Source: Protopterus annectens
Taxonomy: Eukaryota; Chordata; Ceratodontiformes; Protopteridae
DNA: 64,000 nt
Direction: 5' to 3'
Assembly (NCBI RefSeq): GCF_019279795.1
Contig: NC_056745.1
Span: forward strand, 1,491,225,003-1,491,289,002
This document shows positions 36,141 to 47,914 of this stretch, in pieces. The position numbers and the translations under genes are program-made. The number at the start of each line of letters is the position of its first letter. Position 1 is the first letter of the stretch. Below the pieces are notes generated by a model. It saw only the letters and a list, made by a program, of their open reading frames with translations, searched no databases and had not been told where the DNA came from.

Positions 36141-36700
36141 TTATAACGTGTATTCATAGGTTGGTACTAGGCTATCGGCCCTAGGGCCTATACAAGCCTA
36201 GCCAAACAATTCCCCGGATGTTTCTTCCCACAATATTTACTTCCCTGCACCCCTGTCTAGCAGGGCAACTGATGTGACCACTGGGGTGAATTTCCTATCT
36301 CCCATCCAATTGTCAAGGGTCCTTTTGAAGAAGGCCAAGGAGGCGCTCTGCTTGACATGTATGGGTAGTCTATTCCAGAGTATGGGGAGTCTCCGGGTCA
36401 GGAACCTATCCCTCCAGCATGTTTTGTTCATTGTGATGACAACGTTTAGATCCCTGGAGTGTGTGGCTCTGAGGGATTGAGATTTCTCTAAGTGGAGCAT
36501 GTCCAACAGCTCAGGGTTTGACATGGCCTTGTATGTTAAGCAGAGATCGCCTCTGAGTAGACAATATACAACAGAGTATAGCTGGAGTTTTTTTAGACAG
36601 TCAGCATAGGGCATCTGCTTTAGGCCTATGATTCTTTTAGTGAGGTATTTCTACGGCCTTTCCAGCTGTTGTAGATGTCTTGTGAGGTACATACCAAAAG
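36141..36700 (-). pseudogene. CR1 LINE 3' part, left half of a copy split by DIRS
   Basis: Begins with the reversed 3' terminus (TTCATAGGTTGGTACTAGGC, GGCCCTAGGGCC). The minus strand reads LQLYSVVYCLLRGDLCLTYK, MSNPELLDML and LPILWNRLPIHVKQS. It stops at GGTACATACCAAAAG (36700), where the DIRS element starts. The rest of the copy resumes at 42681. Confidence 0.92.
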
Positions 36701-36744
36701 TACAGTTGTGTACACTTACCATAAATGTAGATGCTCAAGTGTAT

Positions 36745-36945
36745 TCACTGTTGCAGTCATCACACTAGTGTTATCTGCCTACAGGTAGCCCTCAGTCAGC
36801 CCGAATACCGGAGTCTTGGGATTTCTGCATCGGATGCTGTCTCCTCTTCCATGACGTCAGTTCATTAGGGGTATAAAACATGCAGCTGATGCCATTACAT
36901 CAGTTTTTCCTGCCCCAGATGTCAGGAGCCCCAAAACAGGAAGCA
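36745..36945. repeat. DIRS inverted terminal repeat (3' side)
   Basis: CACTGTTGCAGTCATCACAC, then GTAGCCCTCAGTCAGCCCGA and TTACATCAG. It is complementary to 42466-42664 over about 200 bp with a low number of mismatches. Confidence 0.92.
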
Positions 36946-37059
36946 ATTAAATGGTGTGGAACACCTCCAGTAAAAAATAAATACCACTGCCATAAGATAT
37001 GGCCAAAAAGAGGACAGGTGGAAAGAATAGAAAAGTCAGGGGGCTGGAGGGAGGGTAAC

Positions 37060-37158
37060 CAGGACTGCAACAGTGAATACACTCGAACATCTACATTTAT
37101 GGTAAGTGTACAAAACTGTACTATGTTCTTCGTGTTTCACTGTTGCAGTCATAACACG
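37060..37158. repeat. DIRS internal complementary region
   Basis: The left half (to about 37122: ACATCTACATTTATGGTAAG, TGTACAAAACTGTA) complements the outer 3' end at 36701-36760. The right half (TTCTTCGTGTTTCACTGTTG) complements the outer 5' end at 42650-42680. In DIRS elements this region templates the joining of the two ends. Confidence 0.9.
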
Positions 37159-37195
37159 TGGGTTGATTCCCAAAGCGGAGGAAGGGTGGAGGCGG

Positions 37196-38580
37196 TCAAA
37201 AAGTATTAGGGCTGGCTAGCAGGCATTGCAAGACTGCTGTGGCAAACCCAGCTCTGGACTTACAAAAAATAGGTAAGTGGTAATGCTTGGTGAAGGTGTG
37301 TACAGAACTCCAGGTTGCAGCTTCCAGGATGTCTCTGGTAGGCACCCCCCTGAGAAATGCTGTAGAGGTTGAGGTAGCCCTAATGGAATGAGTTCTGATC
37401 CCCTGTGGGGTAGGTTTTCCATGGTGTTTGTAGCAGAAATGCATGCAGTGTGCTATCCATTTGGAAATGGTTTGCTTTGAAATGGCCTTGCCCTCTGCCC
37501 CTGTAGCAAAGCTGACTAGCAGCTGGTCAGATTTTCTGAAAGGTTTAGTCCAGTCAAGGTAGAACCTGAGCTGTCTGTGCATGTCCAAGGAGTGAAGGAT
37601 CCTTTCCCCTTTGTTCTGAGGATTAGAAATAAAGGTTGGTAAATGGATGGATTGGTTTAAAGCACACTGGATACCACCTTGGGCATAAATGATGGGTTAG
37701 TCTTGAGGGAAACCCTGTCCGCATGGAAGACAATGAAGGGTTCCACAGCCATAAGGGCCTGTAACTCAGACACTCTTCTTGCTGAAGTGATGGCTAGAAG
37801 TAAGGCTGTTTTCCAAGAGAGGAATTTTAATTCTGCTGTAGCAGCAGGCTCAAAAGGGGGAAGCGTGAGCTTCTCTAGTACAAAGTTAAGGTCCCAGGCA
37901 AGAGTGGGAGCTCTCCTCGGGGGTCTAAATTGTTAGCTCCTCTCAAGAACTGTTTGACCAGAGGGTGAGAGAAGAGGGGTGGCTCAATATTATAATGAAC
38001 TGAGATGGCAGAGGCATGAATCTTAACTGATGAGAAGGACAGGCCTTTGTGGAGCAGCTCTGCTAGATTATAGGTTCATAGGTTGGTACTAGGCTATCGG
38101 CCCTAGGGCCTATGCAAGCCTAGCCATAACAATTCCCTGGATATTTCTTCCCACAATATTTACTTCTCCACGCCCCTGTCTAGCAGGGTGACTGACATGA
38201 TCCCCGGGGTGAATTTCCTATCTCCCATCCAATCAGGGTTCCTTTTGAAGAGGGCCAAAGAGGCGCTCTGCTTGATATGTATGGGCAGTCTATTCCAGAG
38301 TATGGGGAGTCTCTGGGTCAGGAACCTATCCCTCCAGCATGTTTTGTTCATTGTGATGACAAGGTTTAGATCCCTGGGGCGTGTGGCTCTGAGGGATTGG
38401 GATTTCTTTAAGTGGAGCATGCCCAACAGCTCAGGGTTTGAGGTAATGTGGGCACAGCTGTGTCCTTTCCCTGAGACTGGCTCCAAGAACAGTATCTTTT
38501 CCACTTTTCTGAACAGGATTTCCTAGTACTAGGCCTCTTGGCCTCAAGGATGACATCCAGCCCCTGTTTGCTGAGAGTTG
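37196..38580 (-). pseudogene. DIRS tyrosine recombinase, split by a CR1 insertion
   Basis: Read on the minus strand, the N-terminal core-binding part starts near 38580 and stops at 38443. It resumes at 38068 (ELLHKGLSFSSVKIHASAIS, HPLVKQFLRGANNL). The first catalytic Arg is in SARRVSELQAL (about 37800). The H-x-x-R box is in GIRTHSIRATSTSTAFLRGV (about 37380). The nucleophilic Tyr is probable in FTKHYHL (about 37275). Frame changes occur near 37880 and 37640. The family integrates circular DNA without target duplication. Confidence 0.88.
38069..38442 (-). mobile_element. CR1 LINE 3' end inserted in the DIRS recombinase
   Basis: About 374 bp, with the reversed CR1 terminus (TTCATAGGTTGGTACTAGGC) at left and truncation at CAGCTCAGGGTTTGA at right. 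It closely matches 36141-36530, so both belong to one recently active family. The minus strand keeps NPELLGMLHLKKSQSLRATR and LPILWNRLPIHIKQS. Confidence 0.92.
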
Positions 38581-38589
38581 CTGGTGATG

Positions 38590-40564
38590 TATTCAGGGAA
38601 TAAGCCAGGCTGCCAGGTTCAGGGTTTGCAGCTGAGGATGCAAAATCTGTCCCTTCTGCTGGGACAGCAGAGAGGGGGGGGGGTCTGATGGAGGTGCCAG
38701 GATGGCACTGCTGTCAGACTGCGTAAAAGTGGGTACCATTGCTGGGGTGGCCAGTCTGGTGCAATTAGGATTGTCCTTGGCCTGTCCTGTTTGAATTGAG
38801 TAGTACTTTCGAGAGGAGGAGAGAGAGGGAGAGGCATAGATTGAGAGGTTTTCCGAAGTAAAGGATAGCGCATCTACTTTCCATGCTTGGCTGTGGGGAG
38901 TTCTGGTGCAAAATTTGCTCAATTGATGATTTTGGGGGGAAGCAAACAGGTCCACCTCTGGAGTCCCCCAGCTGTGGATTAGAAGCCTGAATGAGTTGGG
39001 ATTTAGTTTCCACTCGTGTGGGTCCATTAGATTTCTGCTTAAGTCGTCTGCCAGTGAATTTTGTTTACATGGCAGGAACTGTGCTTGCAGATGCACTTGA
39101 TTGCTCAAGCCTGTGTTCCACAGAGCCATGGCTAACCTGCAGAGTGGGTAGGAATGAGTTCCCCCCTGCTTGTTTATGTACAACGTAACTGTGGCCTGTC
39201 TTTATCAAGAGTTATCCTGGCAGGATAAGGTATTTGAAGGCTGTCCATACATTCTGTACAGCGAACATTTCTTTTTCATTGATATGCAGGTGCATTTGAC
39301 TTGGGCTCCATTTGCCTTGAATGCATTTGCCTGCCATGTGAGCCCTCCATGCATAGTCTGATGAGTCAGTTGTCAGGGTTTGGGCGGCTGGGGGGGGGGG
39401 GTAGAGTGAAAGGGAATCCCTTGTTTTGGTTGCAAGCCTCTGCCCACCAAAGGAACTCTGCCCTTAGACAAGGAATGACAGGAATCGCTGTTTCCAGGTC
39501 CTGAGAATGTTGACACCGGAGACATTTTAAGTACCATTGAAGTTTCCTCATATGCAGTCTTGCATATGGAATTAGTAAAATGCATGAGGCCATGAACCCT
39601 AGGGCTTGCAGTATATTTCTTGCAGATAGCTGGGGTTGGGTGGCCAGAAGTTTGAAGTAATTTATCAAATAAACCTGCTTTTCTGGAGTGAGGAATGCCA
39701 TCTGGGAAGTTGTGTTCAAGCTTGCTCCCAGGAATACAGTCTTTTGGCTGGGTACCAGATATGATTTCTTTTCGTTGATGGTATACTCCCAGAGAAGTTA
39801 GGAGTCTCTTTACAAATGTCAGGTGCTGAAGTAGCAATTCCTGACTGTCCACCTGAATCAGGCAATCATCCAAGTATGGGAAAATTTGAATGTTTCTCTG
39901 TGTGCAGTATGCAATGGCTGGAGCCAGGCACCTCGTGAATACTCTGGGCGCAGTAGATAAGCCAAAGGGAAGTGCAGAGAACTGTTGGTGCATAGAGCCT
40001 GCCCCGAAACGTAGATATTTACTGCAGGATTCCCTTATGGGGATATACAGATAAGCTTCTTTTAAGTCTAGGGTGACCAGCCAGGAGTCCTTGGCTAGCA
40101 TAGGAAGCAGCTGTTGGAGAGTAAGCATTTTGAATTTTGGTACCACCAGGAAGGTGCTGAGAATTGACAGATCCAGGATAGGGTGCCAAGAGCTCTTTTT
40201 TCTGGGCACCCGGAACAGTCTGGAGTAGAAATCCTGTCCCCTTTGCTCTGCTGGAACAGGTTGAATAGCCCTGATACTGAGAAGAGAAAGTACTTGCTTT
40301 TGGGCCTCTGCCCAATGGTTTGGAGGAAGGTCTGGCAATCCACTTGGGGTTGGCAGTGAATGGAAGTAGAATCTGTATCCCTGGGATACAATGTTTAACA
40401 CCCATCAGTACTGGGTAATGTGCTCCCAGTTTTTTTGCATGCAGGGCAAGTTTTCCTCCTAGGGGTGCAAGTATTTGGGCATGGCTGGGCAGGATGAAGA
40501 ACAAGTCATTGTGAACTTTTTCCATAGGGTGTGGCTTACCACTCCGTTTTTGAGGAGGGAGCAC
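38590..40564 (-). pseudogene. DIRS reverse transcriptase and RNase H
   Basis: RT motifs on the minus strand: FYSRLFRVPRKKSSWHPILD, motif A LVTLDLKEAYLYIPI, motif B ALPFGLSTAPRVFT, motif C FPYLDDCLI (about 39860). RNase H follows with LTTDSSDYAWRAHMAGK (in a shifted frame near 39350), YINKQGGT and LADDLSRN (about 39045). It then has WGTPEVDLFAS. The main frame is open from 40401 to 39373, with shifts near 39735, 39380 and 39180. Confidence 0.9.
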
Positions 40565-42388
40565 TCCATTGTTTAAATCTGTGCATACCCTGAGATTGTA
40601 GTCTTGGTGGTCTGTTGCCGCTGGGTTTGGGCTGAGAAGGTCTGGGAGGGACCGGAAAGGACCAGTTTTTTGAAGGCCAATGCCTACTGAATCTAGGTGG
40701 CTGCACCTGTAGGAAATCTTTTAACAGTTTGCATAGATTTAGCTTTTCCCTCCATCTTTATTAAGAACTTCTTATGCTCTTACGCCAAACAATAATTCTT
40801 GGTTTAATGGAGCATCTAGTAATTTTGCTTTGACATGGTCTGGCAAGATTTGTTCCTTCAGCCAAGCATGCCTTCACAGAACAGACCCAGTGACAGCAGC
40901 CCTGCAAGATGCTTCTAAGGCATCAAAATCACACTGCAAAGTATGTTTACCAACTTGATTTGCAGAATGCATTAATTCTTGTAAATCTTTATTTTCTGCA
41001 CAATCAGGAATCAACAACATTTTTTGTTTAATTAGTTCCATAATATGCTGCTGGTACTTCAACATGTGAAACTGGCAATTTAAAGCCCTGATGGCAAGAG
41101 TTGCAGAGGTATATACCTTCTTTCTCCAGCTGTCTAAAGCCCTAGAATCCCTGTCCGAAGGGGTAGGGTTTTTGGCTATAGTAGCCTTGATACCTTTAGG
41201 TCCCTGAGAAATGGTCTCTGGATCCGCAGTGGGATTTTTAAATAGAAATTTGTGAGAGTCAGGTACTCTGTAGTACCGGTCATGTTTTCTAGGAGCTGGT
41301 GGTAAAGTATCAGGGGTAAGACTGGATTCCATGATGCCATCATCTACAATCTCCAGAACAGGGGGTATAGCTAGAGGCCTGTGCTGAGGCAAGTCTAAAA
41401 ATTCCGAGTCTCTTTTTGGACTGTGGGTAGTCCTGACATTCCCAGCAGAAATGGTCCCTTAAGGTATGCAAGGTTTCACTGAAAGAAAAATCCTCGGGGG
41501 GGGGGAGGAGGCAGATGGAATGAAATCCTCTGCATCTGAATCCTCATAGGTAGATAAGGGTATGTCCTGGTAATCACAGGGGTCATCGGACTCATGGTCT
41601 GTAGAATCAGAAGGAAAATCAATTCTTTGCCTTTTAGAGGGGGGAGGGGAAGGCTAGCTTCTCCTAATTAGAGTAATAAGGTCTTCAGCCATCCTAAGCA
41701 TTTGTTTCTGTGGCATGGGAGCTTGAGAATGTGCTTTGGTTGATTTCCTAGGTGTAGTGCGAATTCTGGGCCTGAGAAATTCAGTAGTTTTAGTCACAAA
41801 CGAAGTAGTCGGTTTAATATGAACATTGGAAGGTCTGAACACCCTTAGAAGCTGGTGCCTGCACAGCGGCTCCAGACCCTTCCAAGGTAGAGACATCTGC
41901 AGGTTCCATAGTCGAAGAAGCATCTCGCAGTATACCAGACACTGACTGGGTCTCAGTAGAGGCCTGTGAATCTGTAGAAGTGGGTATCAGGGGCTGCGAA
42001 AGTGCCTCACTGAGTACCGGCGGATTGGCGACTAGCTTAACGGAAGCGTCGTCATCAGTTTTGGACCTATGTGGTCTGTCTCTGTCTTTATCCTTACTTT
42101 TTTTGGAAGATCAGTAGTTGGATGGCTTATCAAAGCTATTTCGGAATATGAAGAATGACAGCGAAAGAATTTAGTGACAAAAATAGCCCGACGATGAATA
42201 GCTCGGGTGTTGAACAAGGCACAAAACTGACAGCGAGGAACATTGTGGTCTGGGCCTAAACAGGTGATGCAGTAAGAATGAAAATCTCTGTGAGGTATTT
42301 GCTTTCCACAGGCAAGACAGCTTTCCACAGGCAAGACAATTGTTAACTTTTTCTGACATCGGTTAGAGCAAGAAAAAAGGATCCCCAA
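40530..42388 (-). pseudogene. DIRS gag-like ORF1
   Basis: Starts with MGILFSCSNRC and a Cys/His-rich motif (CLACGKQIPHRDFHSYC, CLGPDHNVPRCQFC). A Ser/Pro-rich middle follows. Next is a conserved block (41392-40600: RYYRVPDSHKFLF, NQVGKHTLQCDFDALEAS, AWLKEQILPDHVKAKLL, LLFG). The C-terminus is Pro-rich (PPRFSRHWPSKNWSFP). The pieces are spread over several frames, so it is inactive. The layout is typical of DIRS ORF1. Confidence 0.8.
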
Positions 42389-42465
42389 TGGGGTACTTAG
42401 CTTTAGAAGACTTCAGGTTTGAAACTCGAACAACGAAAATTTAAGGTTGCAGCCAACTGGCACTT

Positions 42466-42664
42466 GCGAACTGCTTCTGCTTTGGGCTCCCGCTCAGCAA
42501 GAAAAGCTGATGTAATGGTGTCGGCTGCATGTTTTATGCCCCTGACAAACTGATGTCATGGAAGAGGCGACAGCATCTGACGCAGAAATCCCAAGACTCT
42601 GGTATTCGGGCTGACTGAGGGCTACCTGCAGGCAGATAACCCTACTGTGATGACTGCAACAGTG
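42466..42664. repeat. DIRS inverted terminal repeat (5' side)
   Basis: Complement of 36745-36945, ending with GATGACTGCAACAGTGAAAC. The outermost 16 bases to 42680 pair with the right half of the internal complementary region. Confidence 0.92.
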
Positions 42665-42680
42665 AAACACGAAGAACATC

Positions 42681-42757
42681 GGGGCATTGTACTCTATAAT
42701 GGGTCTAATGAGGGATGAGTACAGTGGGACAATGGCCTCCTTTTTTCTGGATGACTG
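42681..42757 (-). pseudogene. CR1 LINE, right half of the DIRS-split copy
   Basis: GGGGCATTGTACTCTATAAT, GGGTCTAATGA and TTTTTTCTGGATGA match the complement of 50125-50210. After about 42757 the match ends, which marks the 5' truncation of this copy. Confidence 0.88.
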
Positions 42758-44149
42758 TGTTTGGCTATCTTATATACTCCAGTACGTTGAAAGGAGTGGG
42801 GTAGCTGGAAGGAAGGGCGACTGACCTGCTATTATATTTATCTTGTCTAATTACGTACATACTAGATAATCAAGGAATGCCATGTTTTCTGCCATCTGAG
42901 TCGTTACGAATGATTCTAACGGTTGCTAGTCGAACAGACACCTTCCACACCTCACACCTCTTGTATGCTAGTGTACCCCACCGAGTGCTTTTTATATGCC
43001 TATTTTAGTACCATCTCTCTTCTGTGTTCAAGTTGCCAGAATCCACGTACCGCCCCTTCTGATGCCCCTTCTTCCTGAAAACTACGACCTGTTTCCTCCA
43101 CACCAGCAGTTATCTTACATTGTTCAACATTCCTCTGCCTTCACTTTTAATGCCCTGTTATTAACTAAATAAGTAAGCAACTAAATAAAACATTTTTTTT
43201 ATTCAGTTGCTGTAAGTGGCAGCATAAAATAAAGATCTTGTCTTCTCTACTAAAACAGCTATTTCAGTCACTACATAAAGGTGATATATCAAGCAAAATT
43301 AAGGTTTAGGTCATTCTATTACATTAACTCAAAAGGAATGTCAGGAGCCCCGTACTAATCTTTGTGAATCATGTTTACACATACAAATACGAAAGACTGG
43401 GGAACACATAAGGATGCTATGAGGAAGTACACCAGGCTTAACAACCAAAGTACTATTTATTTATTTACTTAGATTTGTTTACCAGGGTACTGCACTGATC
43501 AACACTGACCAATTTCAGGCTCAGCCCTAAAATCTACATAAAACTCAAGTGCTTTAAACCTCTGCCCAAAGAACTGGATTTGTCCAGGCCAGTAGACTTA
43601 CTCAATGATATCTTCTCCTAATATCCAGTCTATCAAGAAAATGTGCTTCAGGTGTTCTACTCACCTTGGTTTTTCTCAGTCTACTGATCCCCTCCAAATC
43701 TACCTGAGGGTTTAAGCTCTCCCATCACGTCCATCTATACAAGTACTTGACCTGGATGAAATACTGTTTGTCACATTATTTCATGGCTTTAAACTGTAAC
43801 AGATACCCAATAAGCTGCATCAGACTTTGGGGGCACTGTATGTGCAGGTTTTGTTGAACCTCACATTGTTTTCATTGGCTCTTGCAGCTCAGCCAATAAT
43901 CAAGTCAGGGTCCATGATGCCTTGCTGCACTCCCATTCCCTTGAAAGAATCTTTTTGCCAAATTTCAAAAGTCCCAAAGCCATGATTTGACCAAATATGC
44001 ACAGCATTTATCTTCTATTCCACCTTCTGCAAGTTTCTCGCAACATTTTCACTACAGCTGCATAAGATGCATGTCTAAGCAGTGCCCCCCGCAGAAAATG
44101 GGAGAAGCTAAGAACTCATTGCACAGCAAAGACAGAATGAAAGCCTGAA
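42758..44149. other. No gene; possible L2/SINE tail fragment near 43455
   Basis: TTATTTATTTACTTAGATTTGTTTACCAG near 43453 (written here only as a location marker) looks like the reversed L2/SINE tail but fades within about 80 bp. Otherwise nothing recognised. Confidence 0.4.
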
Positions 44150-44757
44150 ATCTTACCGTATTCCATGGCAGATTAATGTCAAAGCCTGCTCCTTTTTCAA
44201 ATCTTGCCTTATTCCACGTCACTTTAACATTAAAGCCTGCTTCTTTTTCAAATCTTACCTTATTCCATGGCAGGTTAACATTAAAACCTGCTCCTTTTTC
44301 AAATCTTACCTTATTACATGGCAGGTTAATATTAAAGCCTGCTCCTTTTTCAAATCTTGCCTTATTCCACGTCAGGTTAACATTAAAGCCTGCTTCTTTT
44401 TCAAATCTTACCTTATTCCATGGCAGGTTAACATTAAAACCTGCTCCTTTTTCAAATCTTACCTTATTACATGGCAGGTTAATATTAAAGCCTGTTCCTT
44501 TTTCAAATCTTGCCTTATTCCACATCAGGTTAACATTAAAGCCTGCTTCTTTTTCAAATCTTACCTTATTCCACGGCAGGCTAACGTTAAAACCTGCTCC
44601 TTTTCAAATCTTACCTTATTCCACGGCAGGTTAACATTAAAACCTGCTCCTTTTTCAAATCTTACCTTATTCCACGGCAGGCTAACGTTAAAACCTGCTT
44701 CTTTTTCAAATCTTACCTTATTCCATGGAAGGTTAACATTAAAGCCTGCTCCCTTTT
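44150..44757 (-). repeat. HDAC10: 51-bp minisatellite of the exon end and 5' splice site, 12 copies
   Basis: Twelve tandem copies of about 51 bp. Each holds about 41 bp of the HDAC10-like exon end (peptide GAGFNVNLPWNK) and about 10 bp of intron (GTAAGATTTG). The highest-coordinate copy is the real exon end. Nine copies keep a GT donor. Copies at about 44205, 44358 and 44511 have GC (AAG|GCAAGA). These recur every third unit, so part of the array is a 153-bp trimer. The first two extra units stay open in the exon frame. A unit near 44600 has lost one T, which shifts the frame and leads to a stop near 44561. Confidence 0.92.
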
Positions 44758-44843
44758 CTTTGCCGACAGCATCATAGTCAGATTCCTTAAGATTAGGCCA
44801 AAACTCTTGATGTTCATATCGATGCCAAGAAAAGTAGAGGACC
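44717..44843 (-). CDS. HDAC10: HDAC10-like deacetylase exon (upstream of the two in this window)
   Basis: A 127-bp exon read on the minus strand. It follows a pyrimidine-rich acceptor ending TTTTAG at 44844 and ends at AATAAG before the donor GTAAGA at 44716. The first base completes a split codon; 42 codons follow and the exon ends in phase 0. The peptide begins VLYFSWHRYEH, continues FWPNLKESDYDAVG and ends GFNVNLPWNK. These are hallmark segments of the class IIb deacetylase domain, in the stretch between the Asp/His zinc-binding motif and the later SAGFD motif. The WHRYEH, ESD and DAVG residues favour HDAC10 over HDAC6, whose first domain has IHRYEQ and differs after FWP. HDAC10 in other vertebrates is a cytosolic zinc-dependent polyamine deacetylase preferring N8-acetylspermidine. 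No stop or frameshift is seen. The last 41 bp plus the donor are repeated downstream in a tandem array. Confidence 0.9.
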
Positions 44844-44859
44844 CTAAAACAGCCAGACA

Positions 44860-46498
<1,639 letters not shown>

Positions 46499-46984
46499 TT
46501 CAGTTGTGTAAAATCCTACCATAACAGTAGCTGTCCTTCTCCTCACTGTTGCAGTATTCTAAATAGAAGGGATCTCCCGCCCAGAGCAACCCGAAGCTTG
46601 GCCAGAATACCAAAGCCTAATGATCTTGTATGTGCCATACACCACAACCATGCTCCCCACACATAACTTAAGGCATAAAGGGGACATACGGATGTAGCTA
46701 ACCAGAACTGAGTTGTCCCAGACGAGAACAGTCTCCACAGGATAAAGGAGTCTATGTACATCCAAAAGGAAAAAATGTAGAATAAAAAGGTGAAACCCTT
46801 AGCCAAAAGGGAATCTAAAACACAAAAACAGAACAAACAAGTGGGGGTTGTAGGGAGGGAGCGAATACTGCAACGGAATAAGCTACAAATTAATATAGCA
46901 GTCAACTTTCCTCACTTGTATAGAGGAAACCAGTTTTTAGTACTTAATAAATAAGCACCTATCCAGGCATGTCTAAGGGTCAAG

Positions 46985-47860
46985 CTCCCGGTGTTTTCTC
47001 CTGTCTACCCGATGAATCTGGGCATCTTGGGGCAATTGCCTCATGTACACAGACAACCCTCTCCTCCTACCACCCAACACTACAACCTGCGAGAGATGCA
47101 CTTATATAGCCAAACTGGAAGTAAAGCTCTCTTCACTCAAGACTGGACTAGACAGTCATGAGGAGAAGGTAAACACTTGCACCACACCACACTCATCACA
47201 TAGTCCTTGAAAACCTACACCACCAAAACACACACATAGAAACACAAAACACAAACCTACATTTGCGGAGGCTCTCAATAAAAATCTGCCCAAGCAACAG
47301 GGACCTCCAAAGTAGAAATGTAAGCAACCTCCATCCCCAACACAACCCAAATGACACAGAGCCCACAAATTCAGTGTGCCACTCAACCACAGCCCATAAG
47401 GCATAACAACGTATCCAACACTATAGTCATAGGTGACTCTATAGTCAGGCACACTGATGTTCCACTCATCAGACTAAACAAGGAGAAAGTTACTGTCAGC
47501 TGCCTGTCAGGTGCCAGGATCCACCACATAATGCATGCACTCAGGTCACTCCACAACAAGTACAAATATGACTCTGTCATTGTCCATGTTGGTGTGAATG
47601 ACTTGAGATGTACCTCCCTGGACTACATGAAAAGAGAAATGGAGGAGCTGTTCGATCTTGTAGCCCAGGCAGGTATGACCCTAGCCCTGAGAAGCATCCT
47701 GCCATCACCCAGAATGATACCACAGTACAAGGACAAAAAGATTGACCTCAACAAAGTTTCTGGTGTCATTCTAAGGGGATCCAGTATCTGTCTGCCTGTG
47801 ATGACATGATTGACAGACCACTATGCTTTGCCAGAGATGGCCTGCACCTGTCGTCCTTGG
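46985..47860 (+). pseudogene. CR1 ORF1 with SGNH/GDSL esterase domain
   Basis: A Cys-containing N-terminal stretch (CERCTYIAKLEVKLSSL) is followed, after a frame change, by an esterase-like domain at about 47400-47780. It has IGDSIVRHTDVPLIRLNKE (catalytic Ser block), VSCLSGARIHHIMHAL and SVIVHVGVNDLR. Such esterase domains are known in ORF1 of CR1-type LINEs. The open frame ends at 47809, where the next segment (CDDMIDRPLCFARDGLHLS) continues in another frame, with its GLHLS probably holding the catalytic His. Confidence 0.85.
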
Positions 47861-47914
47861 GATTCCGGATACTGGCTAAGGCTCCTGCCACCCCTATAGT
47901 GCCTTTTTTAGGCA

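Larger units (their letters stand above)
36701..42680 (-). mobile_element. DIRS retrotransposon, about 5.98 kb, structurally complete
   Basis: The element is in minus orientation with 5' end at 42680 and 3' end at 36701. It has inverted terminal repeats, an internal complementary region, a gag-like ORF1, RT/RNase H and a tyrosine recombinase, in that order. It lies inside a CR1: joining 36700 to 42681 restores the CR1 sequence ACCAAAAGGGGCATTG with no target duplication beyond possibly one base. This is as expected for recombinase-mediated integration. All coding regions are now broken, and a younger CR1 sits at 38069-38442. Confidence 0.93.
15020..44716 (-). other. HDAC10: HDAC10-like intron, about 29.7 kb
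   Basis: Interval between the two phase-compatible exons. It begins with GTAAGATTT and ends with TTTGTTTACAG. It is filled with transposons, including a whole DIRS element, several LINEs, a Harbinger remnant and two Penelope-like elements, plus minisatellites at both borders. The size is inferred from the assembly as given. I found no other exon-like segment inside it. Confidence 0.8.

Noticed and set aside
44176..44634. Plus-strand 152-codon open frame
   Set aside because: Complementary shadow of the donor array. The minus strand carries the true exon-derived codons.
14954..44843. HDAC6 as the gene identity
   Set aside because: The residues WHRYEH, ESD-x-DAVG and NLPWN fit HDAC10 better than either HDAC6 domain. 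HDAC6 remains a minor alternative because only 64 codons are visible.
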